Shown: positions 11,246 to 21,112, counted from the stretch's first letter. The stretch is 64,000 nucleotides of DNA from Oegoconia quadripuncta (GCA_949316235.1 OX438742.1:8402815-8466814); one strand, 5' to 3'. The notes: generated from the letters alone by a model not told the origin. Made by a program: numbers and translations.

Positions 11246-11420
11246 AATTCATGAACGCGCCTCTATCTGTTTTGATTATCTATGGTTGTTCTTTAGAATA
11301 TGGCGGACGGCCAATATGTTTTTTTGTGAACAGTAATTAACAATAAATTACTTTAGAAGCGTCTGCGTGTTTTGCTCCACCAGAAATCATCCACGGTAAA
11401 AACCCCTCGGAGAGTTTTTA
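11236..11420 (+). repeat. 5' LTR of copia element
   Basis: Starts TGTAGATTGAAATTC and ends GAGAGTTTTTA, so the termini are TG...TA rather than the usual TG...CA. It contains a polyadenylation signal AATAAA at 11342-11347. It matches the 3' LTR at 15613-15797 in length and, as far as I can read, in sequence. Confidence 0.95.
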
Positions 11421-11434
11421 GGTTACGGGCCCAG
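11421..11434 (+). promoter_or_regulatory. Primer binding site (initiator-Met tRNA internal type)
   Basis: GGTTACGGGCCCAG directly follows the 5' LTR. Drosophila copia has GGTTATGGGCCCAG at this place, complementary to the anticodon-arm region of initiator-methionine tRNA and primed by a tRNA half-molecule. The match here is 13 of 14, supporting the same unusual half-tRNA priming. Confidence 0.75.
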
Positions 11435-11449
11435 ATTGTGGTAGCCAGA

Positions 11450-14400
11450 ATGGAGCAACAAGAAACAAAGAACAAACATGGTATAGCGCAGTTCAATGGA
11501 CAGAATTTCCATAACTGGCTGTTCAGAATTAAGCTACTTCTAGAAGAAAAAGAATTACTAGAATGTATTACAGAACAGTACAATGTGCTGGAGTTGACGA
11601 AAGAACAATTGCGGCATGATTGTCGAGCGAAAAATTTAATTATTCAGTGCATTTGTGACAGCCATCTTGAATTAATAAAAGAATGCAAATCGGCATACGA
11701 GATCATAGTGAAACTTACAAGAACCTTTCAAAGAACAGGCGTAGCATCACAATTATTACTAAGAAAGAAGCTTCTTACCGTAAAATACAATGAGGAAGGA
11801 AATATGGAAAATTTCTTACTGAAGTTTGACAAAATGGTGAGAGATTTAAAAAGTTCGGATGCAAAGCCTTCAGAAAACGAAATTATATGCTATTTGTTGT
11901 TATCAATGCCCAGTGCTTTTGATAATGTGGTTATTGCAATTGAGACATTAACAAGCGGTGAACTTACGTTAGAATTTGTTAAAAACAGATTGATAGAAGA
12001 AGATATAAAGCGTAAAGGTTTTAAAGAAGATACAGAATCATCAAATGATGGAAACGTCTTCAAGGCGCAGAAGCAGTTTAATTTTCAGTGTTACAAATGT
12101 GGCAAAAAAGGCCATAAGAAAGCAGAATGCAAGTTCAATGCTCAGAAATATAAACCTACTATGCCAGTAAAAACAGAAAAGAAGAAAGCATTTACTATGG
12201 AAACAGATGGGAAGCAAGATGTATCATTTATAGCAACTACAGAAGCGTTAATTACTAGCAGCAAAGAACAAATAATAGAATTTGTTGCCGACTCGGGATC
12301 AACTGATCACCTAGTGAATAAAGAAGTATATCTCAGTAATATAAAACGACTGGAAACACCTATATACATAAATATAGCTAAGGAAGGAGAAAAGTTGGTT
12401 GCTAATAAAATGGGAGAAATCTTTACGGAAGAATGCAAAATAAAGAATGTTTTGTTTGTGCCACAATTAAGATGTAATTTGTTGTCAATAAACAAGATGG
12501 AAAAAGCAGGGCTTACAGTAACGTTTGAAGAAAATAAAGTAAGAATTAAAAAAGAAGGAGAAATTATAGCAGAAGGAGAAAATCATAATAAACTATACAA
12601 AATTAAATTCCATTTGAAAGAAATAAACGTAGAAGCACAAGAAGCATATACAATACCAGAACAAGCAGAAATTTGGCATAAGAGACTAGGACATGCATCG
12701 AGAGATAAATTGAAAGAATTGAAGAAAAGAAAATTAATAGATTTTTCAGAAGATAAGAATAAAGAAATGATGTGTGAATCTTGTCTGAAAGGTAGACAAA
12801 CAAGAATACCGTTTAACAATGAATATCCAAAAACAAAGAGAGTTTTGGAAGTAATCCACTCAGATTTGTGTGGTCCAATAAAACCAGTTACGCATGACAA
12901 TAAAAGGTATGTGTTGACTTTCCTCGATGACTACACACATTTTACTGTTGTGTATTTAATAGAAAATAAAACAAAAGTTGTGGATTGCTTTAAGAATTAT
13001 GTGCAAATGGTAGAAGCTCAATTTACAGTAAAAATCAACAGGTTCAGATGTGACAACGGAACAGAATACATAAATAGAGACTTCACACAATTTTGTGAAA
13101 AGAAAGGAATTCAATTAGAAACAACAATGGCTTATTCACCAGCTCAGAATGGAAAAGCAGAGAGATTAAATAGAACAATTATAGAAAAAGCAAGGACCTT
13201 GATATCTGGTTCAGCATTTGACAAACAAATGTGGGGAGAAGCAGTGTATACTGCCACATATATTATAAATAGACTGCCCACAGTACAAGGTATAATTCCT
13301 GCTGAATCATGGAAAGGAAATACCCCTGATTATAGAAAGTTAAGAATTTTTGGATGTGAAGCACATGTTTACTTACATAAAGTGAACAGAGAAAATAAAT
13401 TTTCAGAGAAATCCAAAAAGTTATATATGATAGGATATTGCAGTAACGGATACAGACTTTGGGACACAGAGGAGAAAATAATTGTGAAAGCAAGGGATGT
13501 AATTTTCAATGAAAGAAAGAAACCTCATAATAAAATGATAACCAATGAATATGAAGAAGAAGAAAGCGAAAATGGGAAGGAAGATTGGAAAGAGAAAGTT
13601 ATATCAGAGACGTTAGAGTTAAAGACAAAAAACAAAGAAAAGGAAAGCATAAAGAAGAAAACAGAAGAAGAAATAAATAATGCGGATAACGAACAAGAAA
13701 CGGAAAATATAGAGTTGGGAAAAAGAATAACAAAAAGACCACAGTATTTAGATGACTATGAATGTGATTACATGGCTTTAATGACTGAAAACTACTTCAA
13801 TGATGAACCATTATCTAAGAAGGAAGCACTTAAAAGAGAAGACAGTGAAAAATGGCAAGAAGCTATAGAAAATGAGATGAAATCTCATGAAAAACATCAG
13901 ACATGGGTGAGGGTAAAAAGACCTGCAGGAAAGATAATAGACAGCAAGTGGGTTTTTCGAAAGAAAGATAACAGTTATAAAGCCCGCTTGGTTGCTAAAG
14001 GTTTTCAGACTAGTAAATATGGAGAGACCTATGCACCTGTAGGCAGACTAACTACACTCAGAACATTATTGGTTATAGCAAACAAAAGGAAATTGAATAT
14101 TCAACAAATGGATGTTAAAACTGCATTTTTGCATGGGACTTTGAAGGAAGAAATATATATTAATTTACCAGAAGATTTAATAGAAAAAGACTATGTCTAT
14201 AAACTTAAAAGGTCACTTTATGGGTTGAAGCAGAGCCCAAGATGTTGGAATGAGGCGTTTCATAGCTTCATGTTGGAAAACAGTTTCAAGTGTTCACAGT
14301 ATGATATGTGCTTGTATATGAATAGTGATATGTATGTATTCATATATGTAGACGATATACTCCTAATAGGTAGTGATATCAATATTATTACAGAATTTAA

Positions 14401-15298
14401 ACAAAAACTAAGTGGACAGTTTGAAATGGTTGACTTAGGTGAGGTGAAAAAGTTTTTAGGACTGGAAATAATGTGTGAAGGAAAAGTGATGAAAGTGCAC
14501 CAAAAATCTTACATAAATAATATTATTGAACGTTTTAATATGAAAGACTGTAAAGGTGTGAGTACTCCATGTGAGAAGGGACTGAAACTGGAGAAGGAAG
14601 TAGATAATACTAAGGTAACTTCTAAGCCCTATCGTGAATTAATTGGGTGTATAATGTATTTAGCTTTAGGTACTCGACCTGATTTGTGTTTTGTTGTAAA
14701 TTTATTCAGTAGATTTCAGAGTGCACCAAATGATACTCATTGGATTCATCTTAAAAGAGTTTTGCGTTATTTGCAATCCACTAAAGACTTGGGTTTGATT
14801 TATTGTCCAAATAATAAATTTAACGAACATGATGTTGTTGGTTACTCTGACTCTGATTGGGCGGCTGATTGCATAGACCGAAAGAGTGTTTCTGGTTTTT
14901 GTGTAACTTTATTTGGAAACATTGTTTCATGGGCTACTAGAAAGCAGAGAACGGTTTCACTTTCATCTGCCGAAGCAGAGTATGTTGCTTTAAGCTCTCT
15001 TGTAACAGAAACTATTTGGTACAAAGGATTGCTGTGTGATTTAAATATTGATTGTGAGAAGATATTGATTTTTGTTGATAACCAAAGTTGCATCCACATG
15101 TCAAATAACAGAGAAAATAGTCATAGAATAAAACACATTGATATTAAACACCATTTTATTAGAGATATAGTAGAAAAGGGTTACATTGTAATAAAATATA
15201 TTCCAACGAATAGGCAAAAAGGTGATATATTCACAAAACCTCTAGGTAGAGAACAGTTTTGTTTGTTGAGAAAAGAAATTTGTGTTGGTAATTGTTAA
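11450..15298 (+). CDS. Copia Gag-Pol polyprotein
   Basis: 1282-residue single frame from the ATG at 11450 (GCCAGAATGG context). The frame is open back to 11372 inside the LTR, but those codons precede the primer site and are unlikely to be used. Domains in order: Gag-like N-terminus (FNGQNFHNWLFRIKLLL, about 15-31); zinc knuckle CYKCGKKGHKKAEC at about 214-227; aspartic protease with DSG at about 281; pre-integrase HKRLGH at about 410; integrase with catalytic D, D, E at about 472 (HSDLCGP), 535 (CDNGTEY) and 571 (GKAERLN); reverse transcriptase with YVDD at about 966-969; RNase H with SDSDWAAD at about 1134 and SLSSAEAEY. The order protease-integrase-RT-RNase H defines Ty1/copia. Length is in the usual range and no stop or frameshift is seen. 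Gag and Pol share one frame, so their ratio must be set otherwise, for example by splicing as in Drosophila copia (inference). Confidence 0.95.
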   Translation: MEQQETKNKHGIAQFNGQNFHNWLFRIKLLLEEKELLECITEQYNVLELTKEQLRHDCRAKNLIIQCICDSHLELIKECKSAYEIIVKLTRTFQRTGVASQLLLRKKLLTVKYNEEGNMENFLLKFDKMVRDLKSSDAKPSENEIICYLLLSMPSAFDNVVIAIETLTSGELTLEFVKNRLIEEDIKRKGFKEDTESSNDGNVFKAQKQFNFQCYKCGKKGHKKAECKFNAQKYKPTMPVKTEKKKAFTMETDGKQDVSFIATTEALITSSKEQIIEFVADSGSTDHLVNKEVYLSNIKRLETPIYINIAKEGEKLVANKMGEIFTEECKIKNVLFVPQLRCNLLSINKMEKAGLTVTFEENKVRIKKEGEIIAEGENHNKLYKIKFHLKEINVEAQEAYTIPEQAEIWHKRLGHASRDKLKELKKRKLIDFSEDKNKEMMCESCLKGRQTRIPFNNEYPKTKRVLEVIHSDLCGPIKPVTHDNKRYVLTFLDDYTHFTVVYLIENKTKVVDCFKNYVQMVEAQFTVKINRFRCDNGTEYINRDFTQFCEKKGIQLETTMAYSPAQNGKAERLNRTIIEKARTLISGSAFDKQMWGEAVYTATYIINRLPTVQGIIPAESWKGNTPDYRKLRIFGCEAHVYLHKVNRENKFSEKSKKLYMIGYCSNGYRLWDTEEKIIVKARDVIFNERKKPHNKMITNEYEEEESENGKEDWKEKVISETLELKTKNKEKESIKKKTEEEINNADNEQETENIELGKRITKRPQYLDDYECDYMALMTENYFNDEPLSKKEALKREDSEKWQEAIENEMKSHEKHQTWVRVKRPAGKIIDSKWVFRKKDNSYKARLVAKGFQTSKYGETYAPVGRLTTLRTLLVIANKRKLNIQQMDVKTAFLHGTLKEEIYINLPEDLIEKDYVYKLKRSLYGLKQSPRCWNEAFHSFMLENSFKCSQYDMCLYMNSDMYVFIYVDDILLIGSDINIITEFKQKLSGQFEMVDLGEVKKFLGLEIMCEGKVMKVHQKSYINNIIERFNMKDCKGVSTPCEKGLKLEKEVDNTKVTSKPYRELIGCIMYLALGTRPDLCFVVNLFSRFQSAPNDTHWIHLKRVLRYLQSTKDLGLIYCPNNKFNEHDVVGYSDSDWAADCIDRKSVSGFCVTLFGNIVSWATRKQRTVSLSSAEAEYVALSSLVTETIWYKGLLCDLNIDCEKILIFVDNQSCIHMSNNRENSHRIKHIDIKHHFIRDIVEKGYIVIKYIPTNRQKGDIFTKPLGREQFCLLRKEICVGNC

Positions 15299-15447
15299 GA
15301 ACACATTCATGATTTAAGAGGGAGATTTTTTTTGTGATTGTAATGTCTCACCTTTGAAATTGCAAAGTTTGATTTGTTCATTAGCTTCATAATAATTATC
15401 TGGGAGCTGAAATTAAGTTTTTTTTTGTTGTCATTGTAACCTCTGAA

Positions 15448-15559
15448 CTTGTCAATTGTCATGTATCAAAGTTTGCGTTCAGAAATATTGTAATTTAGTG
15501 TTGCTTGTCAATTGTCATGTATCAAAGTTTGCGTTCAGAAATATTGTAACTTAGTGTTG
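15448..15559 (+). repeat. 56-bp tandem duplication in copia 3' noncoding region
   Basis: Units 15448-15503 and 15504-15559 start CTTGTCAATTGTCATGTATC and differ at one position (GTAATTTAG versus GTAACTTAG). They lie between the Gag-Pol stop and the polypurine tract. Confidence 0.9.
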
Positions 15560-15603
15560 GCAATTTCTGGTTTGTTTGTGGAATGTTTACATTTTCAGAA
15601 ATT

Positions 15604-15612
15604 GAGAGGGAG
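15604..15612 (+). promoter_or_regulatory. Polypurine tract of copia element
   Basis: GAGAGGGAG abuts the 3' LTR, the position and composition expected of the plus-strand DNA primer. Confidence 0.85.
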
Positions 15613-15797
15613 TGTAGATTGAAATTCATGAACGCGCCTCTATCTGTTTTGATTATCTATGGTTGTTCTTTAGAATATGGCGGACGGCCAATATGTTTTT
15701 TTGTGAACAGTAATTAACAATAAATTACTTTAGAAGCGTCTGCGTGTTTTGCTCCACCAGAAATCATCCACGGTAAAAACCCCTCGGAGAGTTTTTA
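15613..15797 (+). repeat. 3' LTR of copia element
   Basis: 185 bp, apparently identical to the 5' LTR, with AATAAA at 15719-15724 for transcript polyadenylation. Followed by the AGTAC duplication at 15798-15802. Confidence 0.95.
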
Positions 15798-15802
15798 AGT
15801 AC

Positions 15803-15830
15803 TCAGTCCTGTTTAAATAATAAGTCCATG
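15803..15830 (-). repeat. Right terminal inverted repeat of P-like element
   Basis: Ends ...ATAATAAGTCCATG and is the exact reverse complement of 10335-10362. It is followed by TTTTTATG (15831-15838), the second copy of the 8-bp target duplication. Confidence 0.85.
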
Positions 15831-15838
15831 TTTTTATG

Positions 15839-17761
15839 ATTTGAACCATTCATTTTTTTTCCGTTTTATTCACTCCTTTCGGAGAAGGCAAAGGGATCTA
15901 AGCCCATAAATCCATGTCTTATTTCTCTTATTTCTTCAGTTTATAAGTCAGTCTCAGTCAAAACAAGTAATTCGTCGTATACTTGGCATATACAGAGTCT
16001 AGTCACGGTCAAGTCATTCTTCAATAAAGTGGAGAAAGCTTTACAAAGGATTTTGGCGGCTTCTTGTGGGCACCCGAAAGCTTCGATACGCACTTTAATT
16101 TACACTCCCCTTCACTTGTACACCATGACTGAAGTTAGTTAGCATAAGTGTGCTGCACAATATTCTGCAATTATTAAGCTTCAAAAGTCAGAATGCACAA
16201 ATTATAAGAATTATAAAGAAAAATGCAACTTCACTCGTCGAGATCCCGCAAAAAGCCGTGAAGCATTCGCGCGCTCTTCCTTAGTATTTTTTGTTATGAA
16301 ACACAGTCGGTAGGAGCCGTCGCCCGGCCTATGCAGCCAGTGCCTAACTTTTTTCATACAAAATTTTCGTTCGATCTCTTTGGTCGCTAACACTAATGAA
16401 CAACTCATATTTTAAATTTAAAAAACTCTCGTAGACCTACTTTCGGCGCATTTATTGTGGAGATAATCATCGGTTTTCGAAAAGAAGTGATTTTCGACCT
16501 GGCATTATTTTTAGAGAATGTGATCAAGTCACTTCTCGAACAATCTGCTGATTCGATCATCCAAAACGTTGATGCAGTTTCTTTGGGTGTAGGCATAATT
16601 CAATGGTACGGGTCAGACTTAAATGGAATTCACACCTGATCTAATATAAATTCATACTTCACTGCGCTCTGTGACTAATTGAATCTGTAAATACGTATAT
16701 TAAATCTTGCTGGAGATTCAGCAACGATAGAGAACTTAATTAATTTTTTGACGCTTTGTTCTTAAATGTAGTGTTCATGAAAGCTAAATAGGTAGGATGA
16801 TATATATAGCATAAGGAGAATGTCATTTAATTAATAAAGGAAGTAGAAAGAAAATAGTTAAAATAAGAAAGAACACGGAAATAGACCAGCCCAGTGTTAA
16901 ACGGTTCGCCAAAGGTTGAAATATGAATGGATTAATGCATTCTTAATTAAAAACCGCTCCAGTTTTCTAAGTGGTTCGACAGACGACATTCGATTAGGTA
17001 TTGGATATTTTCAAATTTCGAATGCGTTAATGTATTCTTAATTTGAAACTTTCCGATATTCTCCATTTAAGAAAGGTAGACAACGTGTTTGAAGTACGTG
17101 CTGTGTTCGAAGCACTGGCAGCATTACCCCGTTGAAAGGCAACGCTAATTCGCCGCTCGAAGTAGCTACCGTGATCTCATTCATGCGACGATAGATCTTT
17201 AAAAAATTCGTCGCGTTTCCCGACTTCACAGCCGGTAGGTATTTTTTGTAAGTTACGTTTAAATGTTTATATCACGGCAATGAAGCAATTTTTAAAAAAT
17301 ATGTTTTATTTAAAAAGAATTCTTCCTCTTTATAAATGGGTGCTCAAACAAAGCTACCGAACACCGATGTCACACCTACAACCTAAAGTCGCCACTTTGG
17401 GCTCAGCTTTATTTCACTAGGAGCGTATGGACAGTAATCCACGCGGGCCCAGTGTGGATTAGTGGATTTCTGTCAGGCTAGTCACTTTTTAAGCCGTAGT
17501 TCAGCGACGGTCTTTTTATTCGAAAGCGAAAGACTCCGTATTCAATTAAACAGTGAAACACTGTCGTTCGTTCTCTCATAGGATTGAGTGCAGAGTGCTT
17601 AACTTCTTTATTTGAAAACGGACAGCAAATACGCCTATACACGAGTGTACCAAAATTTGTTTGTGAATAAACACGATTCGAATTATTTACGAGTATACTA
17701 ACTTCTATAAGTCTATTCTTCCAATATTCCCATCTTGAGAAAAAACTTTTTATAAGTATGA
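15839..17761. other. Unannotated region
   Basis: Overlapping open frames on both strands at 16405-16639 carry no recognised motif. Another open minus-strand stretch lies at about 17478-17855 and partly covers SINE B. No repeat family recurring elsewhere in the window was found here. Confidence 0.3.
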
Positions 17762-17767
17762 ATTTAA

Positions 17768-17910
17768 TATTTGTGTGATGAATACGAACATTTATTCCCG
17801 AGTCATGAATGTTTATATAAATATTTATGTATGTTATCCAGTAGCCATAGTACAAGCTTTGCTTAGTTTGGGACTAGATGGTTGGTATAAGTGTCCAAAA
17901 TATATATAAA
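17768..17910 (+). repeat. SINE family B, 5'-truncated
   Basis: Begins at TTTGTGTGATGAATACGAAC, lacks the tRNA head, and has GTTTATATAAATAT, TTTGGGACTAGATGGTTGG and an A-run at the end. Confidence 0.75.
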
Positions 17911-17988
17911 AAAAATTAGTTTGACTTCAATACTAAAGATGGTTTCAGAATGGCTTAGTTTGTGTGGGTAATCGAAATTTTTTTGACG

Positions 17989-18050
17989 AATTCGGCTATG
18001 GTTCCTGGTGGAAAGTTGTTCGTAATCAGGAATTACACGAATTTAATTTC
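17989..18050 (+). repeat. Short repeat O
   Basis: GAATTCGGCTATGGTTCCTGG then GAAAGTTGTTCGTAATC recurs at 6411-6455 with a few changes. In both places a family J copy lies nearby (6130-6425 and 18275-18520), so it may be an outer part of that repeat. Confidence 0.45.
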
Positions 18051-18274
18051 ACCACGTATACATACTATATAGATGTATAGTGTTTAGTATAAACGATAGT
18101 GAACAGTTTCATACAAACTGTAATCGAGAGATTTTAGTAATAAAAAAAAAGAAAGGTCCAGTTTGCATGCATGAAATAGGTTTAAATTTATACATTATTG
18201 GTGTAATTACTTCGTCACTTTTGTGTTTTGGGACAAAAAATAAAAATGTCGAAACATAGGTAACTACATAAAGT

Positions 18275-18520
18275 CACGACCGTTATCCCAAATGGGTTGG
18301 TCCCAGTTTAATGATAAATTATTGAAACAACATCCACGATTCACCATATGAAATATACAGAAATGCATACGTGACAGGGGGTGAGCCCATCGCCGTTGAA
18401 ATGTGCAAATCTGTAGATGTTTTTGGTGGAAAGTCCCTTAGTCGGCTTTTGCGACACCCACGGGAAGAGACAGGTTGGTTATATTCCATTTGAGTGCCGA
18501 AACCACACAGCACTACAAAC
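18275..18520 (+). repeat. Repeat family J, longest copy
   Basis: TTATCCCAAATGGGTTGGTC, GAAATATACAGAAATGCATACGTG, GGGGGTGAGCCCATCGCCG, TTTTTGGTGGAAAGTCCCTTAG, GACACCCACGGGAAGAGACA and GAGTGCCGAAACCACACAG appear in order. The 69-codon minus-strand frame here is incidental. Confidence 0.7.
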
Positions 18521-18917
18521 AGCAGCACTGTTGTCGAATGTCCAAAGTTATATAAATATATAATAAAATAAAAATGTAATAAAATAAATGTTAACTAAAT
18601 TTAACCATCTTTAATCATCTTTAATTTTTATTACTAAAATACAGATAGTATCACATAACTTCTTACATGTGCTCGATTATGGTGTGTATGAAAATGTATG
18701 ATTTACCCTTTATAAAAAAGTATATGATGAGCGACCAGGACCGCCGAGTTCATAAATGTTACCGGAATGTTGATTCGATCGCTTTCAATTCGCAGGCGAA
18801 TATTACCAATTCGCATTACATAAGTTAGCATACTTGAAATTCATATTAATAATTGATATTGTTGTAATTGTCATTATGGTAAAGCGAAGACTCCTGGCTC
18901 AGGTATATATTTACTTA
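18521..18917. other. Unannotated AT-rich region
   Basis: No gene or repeat recognised. Confidence 0.35.
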
Positions 18918-18919
18918 AT

Positions 18920-19083
18920 AGGGGTCCTCAGCAATCAAATTTCCCGACACTTACAACCTTGGGATCTTCAAGTCTAGAGTGAATAGGCATTTACTGGGTG
19001 CGCGTGATATATCGTCACTTTCCATCAGGTGAGATTGTAGTCAAACGCGAAACCAGTTTTTTAATAAAAAAAAAATAAAAAAA
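18920..19083 (+). pseudogene. LINE family K 3' end with RT C-terminal remnant
   Basis: ACAACCTTGGGATCTTCAAG corresponds to the YNLGIFK motif at the C-terminus of a Jockey/CR1-type reverse transcriptase, more clearly read at 58280-58360. The noncoding tail TTTCCATCAGGTGAGATTG and an A-run follow. 5'-truncated relic. Confidence 0.65.
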
Positions 19084-19352
19084 ATACTGTATTGATAACT
19101 ACGGTAACACAATAAATCAACTACATTTTTTTTTCATTTTCATTCATATTTCATTTCGTTCGTATTCCCGACGAGTTCTCGATTTGGAACAACCCTAAGT
19201 TTGACGGTTCGGCACGAGTAAACATTTGACGTTAATTCCTTGGTATGTTGTTCCATTGAATTTGCTCATAAAACTTACCGGCTCAAGTAATATCAGATCT
19301 GATGTGTGTGTTATTAATAGTCGTGTACAACACTCAAGAGATACACAGCTCC

Positions 19353-20158
19353 TATACTATTTCCATTTCTTTATTTTCTCGATGACAGCTCCTGTAGAAT
19401 GTAACCGCGCATTTTACGCAAAATATAACTTTTAAATGCGAGGTATAAAAAATACGACAACTGCCTAATTTTATTCCTTTATCCCATATAATATTTATCC
19501 AAGACAAAATTGAGTCCATAAATGCAGTATTTTTTTTTAAAGTACGATAAATAACCAACATTTTAATAAAGTTACTTTCTATGGAAATATGAATAGTGAT
19601 GTTATGATAGAAATATCTATATTGTATCGATATTGTATATACTCGTATATATTTTATACTAGCTGACCTGGTCCTGGTGTTACTCAGGCTGCATATAATA
19701 TAAATAAAAGATATTCCTCAGTCCCTCTTTCTTAAAGTGATTAGATTACCGATGCCACTGACATGACAAAGTTTTTCTCCCATTGCTAAGCCCCTGTTTG
19801 ATGTAACATCATAAAACAGCCTATATTACACAGGAAAACATGTCTCATCCCAATCGATTCAGTAGATTCGGTTTAGGTGTCGTATAAATAACGCAAAAAA
19901 TTAAAAATAAAAATTAAATTCGAATATTACAGACAGACACTACAATTTTATTAATATGTATAGATTATGTTTATATTTTATATTGTATATATATATATAT
20001 TATATTGTATATAAATAAGTAGGTTTAGGTAGGTACTACTACTAGGACAATGAAACGAAATAAATAATAATTATCGATATCATTACTTATTTAGTCACAA
20101 CACTGCAACTATCAAATTAGATCTGTCATCGAGAAAATAAAGAAATGGAAATAGTATA
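19353..20158. mobile_element. DNA-transposon-like element with 36-bp perfect inverted ends
   Basis: 19353-19388 (TATACTATTTCCATTTCTTT start) and 20123-20158 are exact reverse complements. The outermost bases are TA on both sides, compatible with a Tc1/mariner-type TA target duplication, giving 34-bp terminal repeats. No transposase frame survives inside. The interior contains another repeat (19660-19965). Class is inferred from the TA ends only. Confidence 0.6.
19660..19965 (+). repeat. Interspersed repeat (CTAGCTGACCTGG type)
   Basis: Starts TACTAGCTGACCTGGTCCTGG and ends ACAGACAGACACTACAATTT then TTATTAATATGTATAGAT, with ATCGATTCAGTAGATTCGG in between. This is a layout I recognise as a widespread insect noncoding repeat tail. 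Inverse-orientation relatives appear at 31380-31560 and a fragment at about 31017-31085. Confidence 0.5.
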
Positions 20159-20183
20159 ATTATTTATTACAAGCAATTGACGA

Positions 20184-20425
20184 TCTATTTGGTTGGTGTA
20201 GTGGTTAGTAACTCTGCTGCTATACCAAAAGGTTTGTATGATGAATACAGACAGTGTTCCCGAGTTATGGATGTTTTTCATTTATTTATGTATTTATTTA
20301 CAACAAAAAAAATGTATTTGTGTAGTTTATCAACCATCTGGTATATATATAATGCAAGCCTAGTTGCTTAGTGTGGAACTGGATGGCGCTGTGTGTATGT
20401 GCAAAGATATTTATTTATTTAATGT
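20184..20425 (+). repeat. SINE family A
   Basis: TTGGTGTAGTGGTTAGTAAC head with TATACCAAAAGG. The B-box segment is deleted, and the copy passes directly to TTTGTATGATGAATACAGAC. The tail has GTGGAACTGGATGGCGCTG and GATATTTATTTATT. Confidence 0.8.
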
Positions 20426-20690
20426 AAACAATTAAAGTATTACAAATAACAATTACAAAACAGTAAATTAAGTGAAAACAACACAAAAATGAACAAATGT
20501 CGTTTCCGCAAATATTGAGAAATTCTTCACTTAAACACAGATAATGAATCGTGAAAGATATATAAGTCTGTGGGATCTCACTATATTCATGCAGATGCTT
20601 AAATTCACCATACAGTCTCGGGATTGGAGAGGTTTTGGTACAAACTTTACTTGTAATGGATAAGGTTTTATGGTTTTTCAAAAACAGCTT

Positions 20691-21008
20691 AACCGCCTTT
20701 GTGGCTCAATGTAAACAACATTGGGTTTACGATTCGGAGGTCGCAGGTTCGATCCCCAGCGGGGTACATGTTTAAGTACTCGGTTTGGTTGGTGGTAGGG
20801 CATTATGTCCGCCTAGCTAGCTACCACTATCTTATCTAAATCTGCCGCCAAGTAGCAATGTTAATAGCGTTGTTGTATTCCGGTTGTCAGAGATAAGACA
20901 GCCAGTCCCCCAAATGTGTGTCCGTACGCTTCCACCTTCGACATCATCTTCACTTAACGTCAGGTGTGATTGAGGTCAAGTACCAACGGGTTGTGTATAA
21001 AAAAAAGC
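20691..21008 (+). repeat. SINE family C, near full length
   Basis: AACCGCCTTTGTGGCTCAATG head, GGTTCGATCCCCAGCGGGG B-box, body to CAGGTGTGATTGAGGTCAAG and terminal ATAAAAAAAAG. One of the most complete copies. Confidence 0.9.
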
Positions 21009-21112
21009 TTTCTACTGACTTAAAAATGCGAAAATATATGATCAAAAGGAAACATCACTGTGTTTTTTTGGGTGCTGCGATAACCAAAAAGAAATTTAAT
21101 TAAACTTGTAAA

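Larger units (their letters stand above)
11236..15797 (+). mobile_element. Complete Ty1/copia LTR retrotransposon
   Basis: A 4562-bp element with two 185-bp LTRs, flanking AGTAC duplications, a primer binding site, a polypurine tract and a single uninterrupted Gag-Pol frame. Reading base by base, the two LTRs look identical, which implies recent insertion. It sits immediately inside the right terminal repeat of the P-like element, so it is younger than that element. All catalytic motifs checked are present, so it may be mobilisation-competent (inference). Confidence 0.95.
10335..15830 (+). mobile_element. P-element-like DNA transposon, interrupted by copia
   Basis: The outer 28 bp at 10335-10362 and 15803-15830 are perfect inverted repeats that start CATGGACTTA. 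They are flanked by identical 8-bp duplications. Drosophila P elements also have CATG-starting terminal repeats of about 31 bp, 8-bp duplications and a THAP-domain transposase. Subterminal inverted repeats are visible: CGAGCCGAG at 10451-10459 versus its complement at 11209-11217, and GAGGCCGTGTGTCTC at 10476-10490 versus 11178-11192 with one mismatch. Removing the copia insertion and its 5-bp duplication leaves about 929 bp, too short for a full transposase (autonomous P elements are about 3 kb), so this is an internally deleted, non-autonomous copy. hAT is the alternative because it shares the 8-bp duplication, but the THAP exon favours P. Confidence 0.8.

Noticed and set aside
11372..11449. 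N-terminal extension of the copia polyprotein
   Set aside because: It begins with TTG inside the 5' LTR and spans the primer binding site; the ATG at 11450 follows the primer site and starts a normal Gag sequence.
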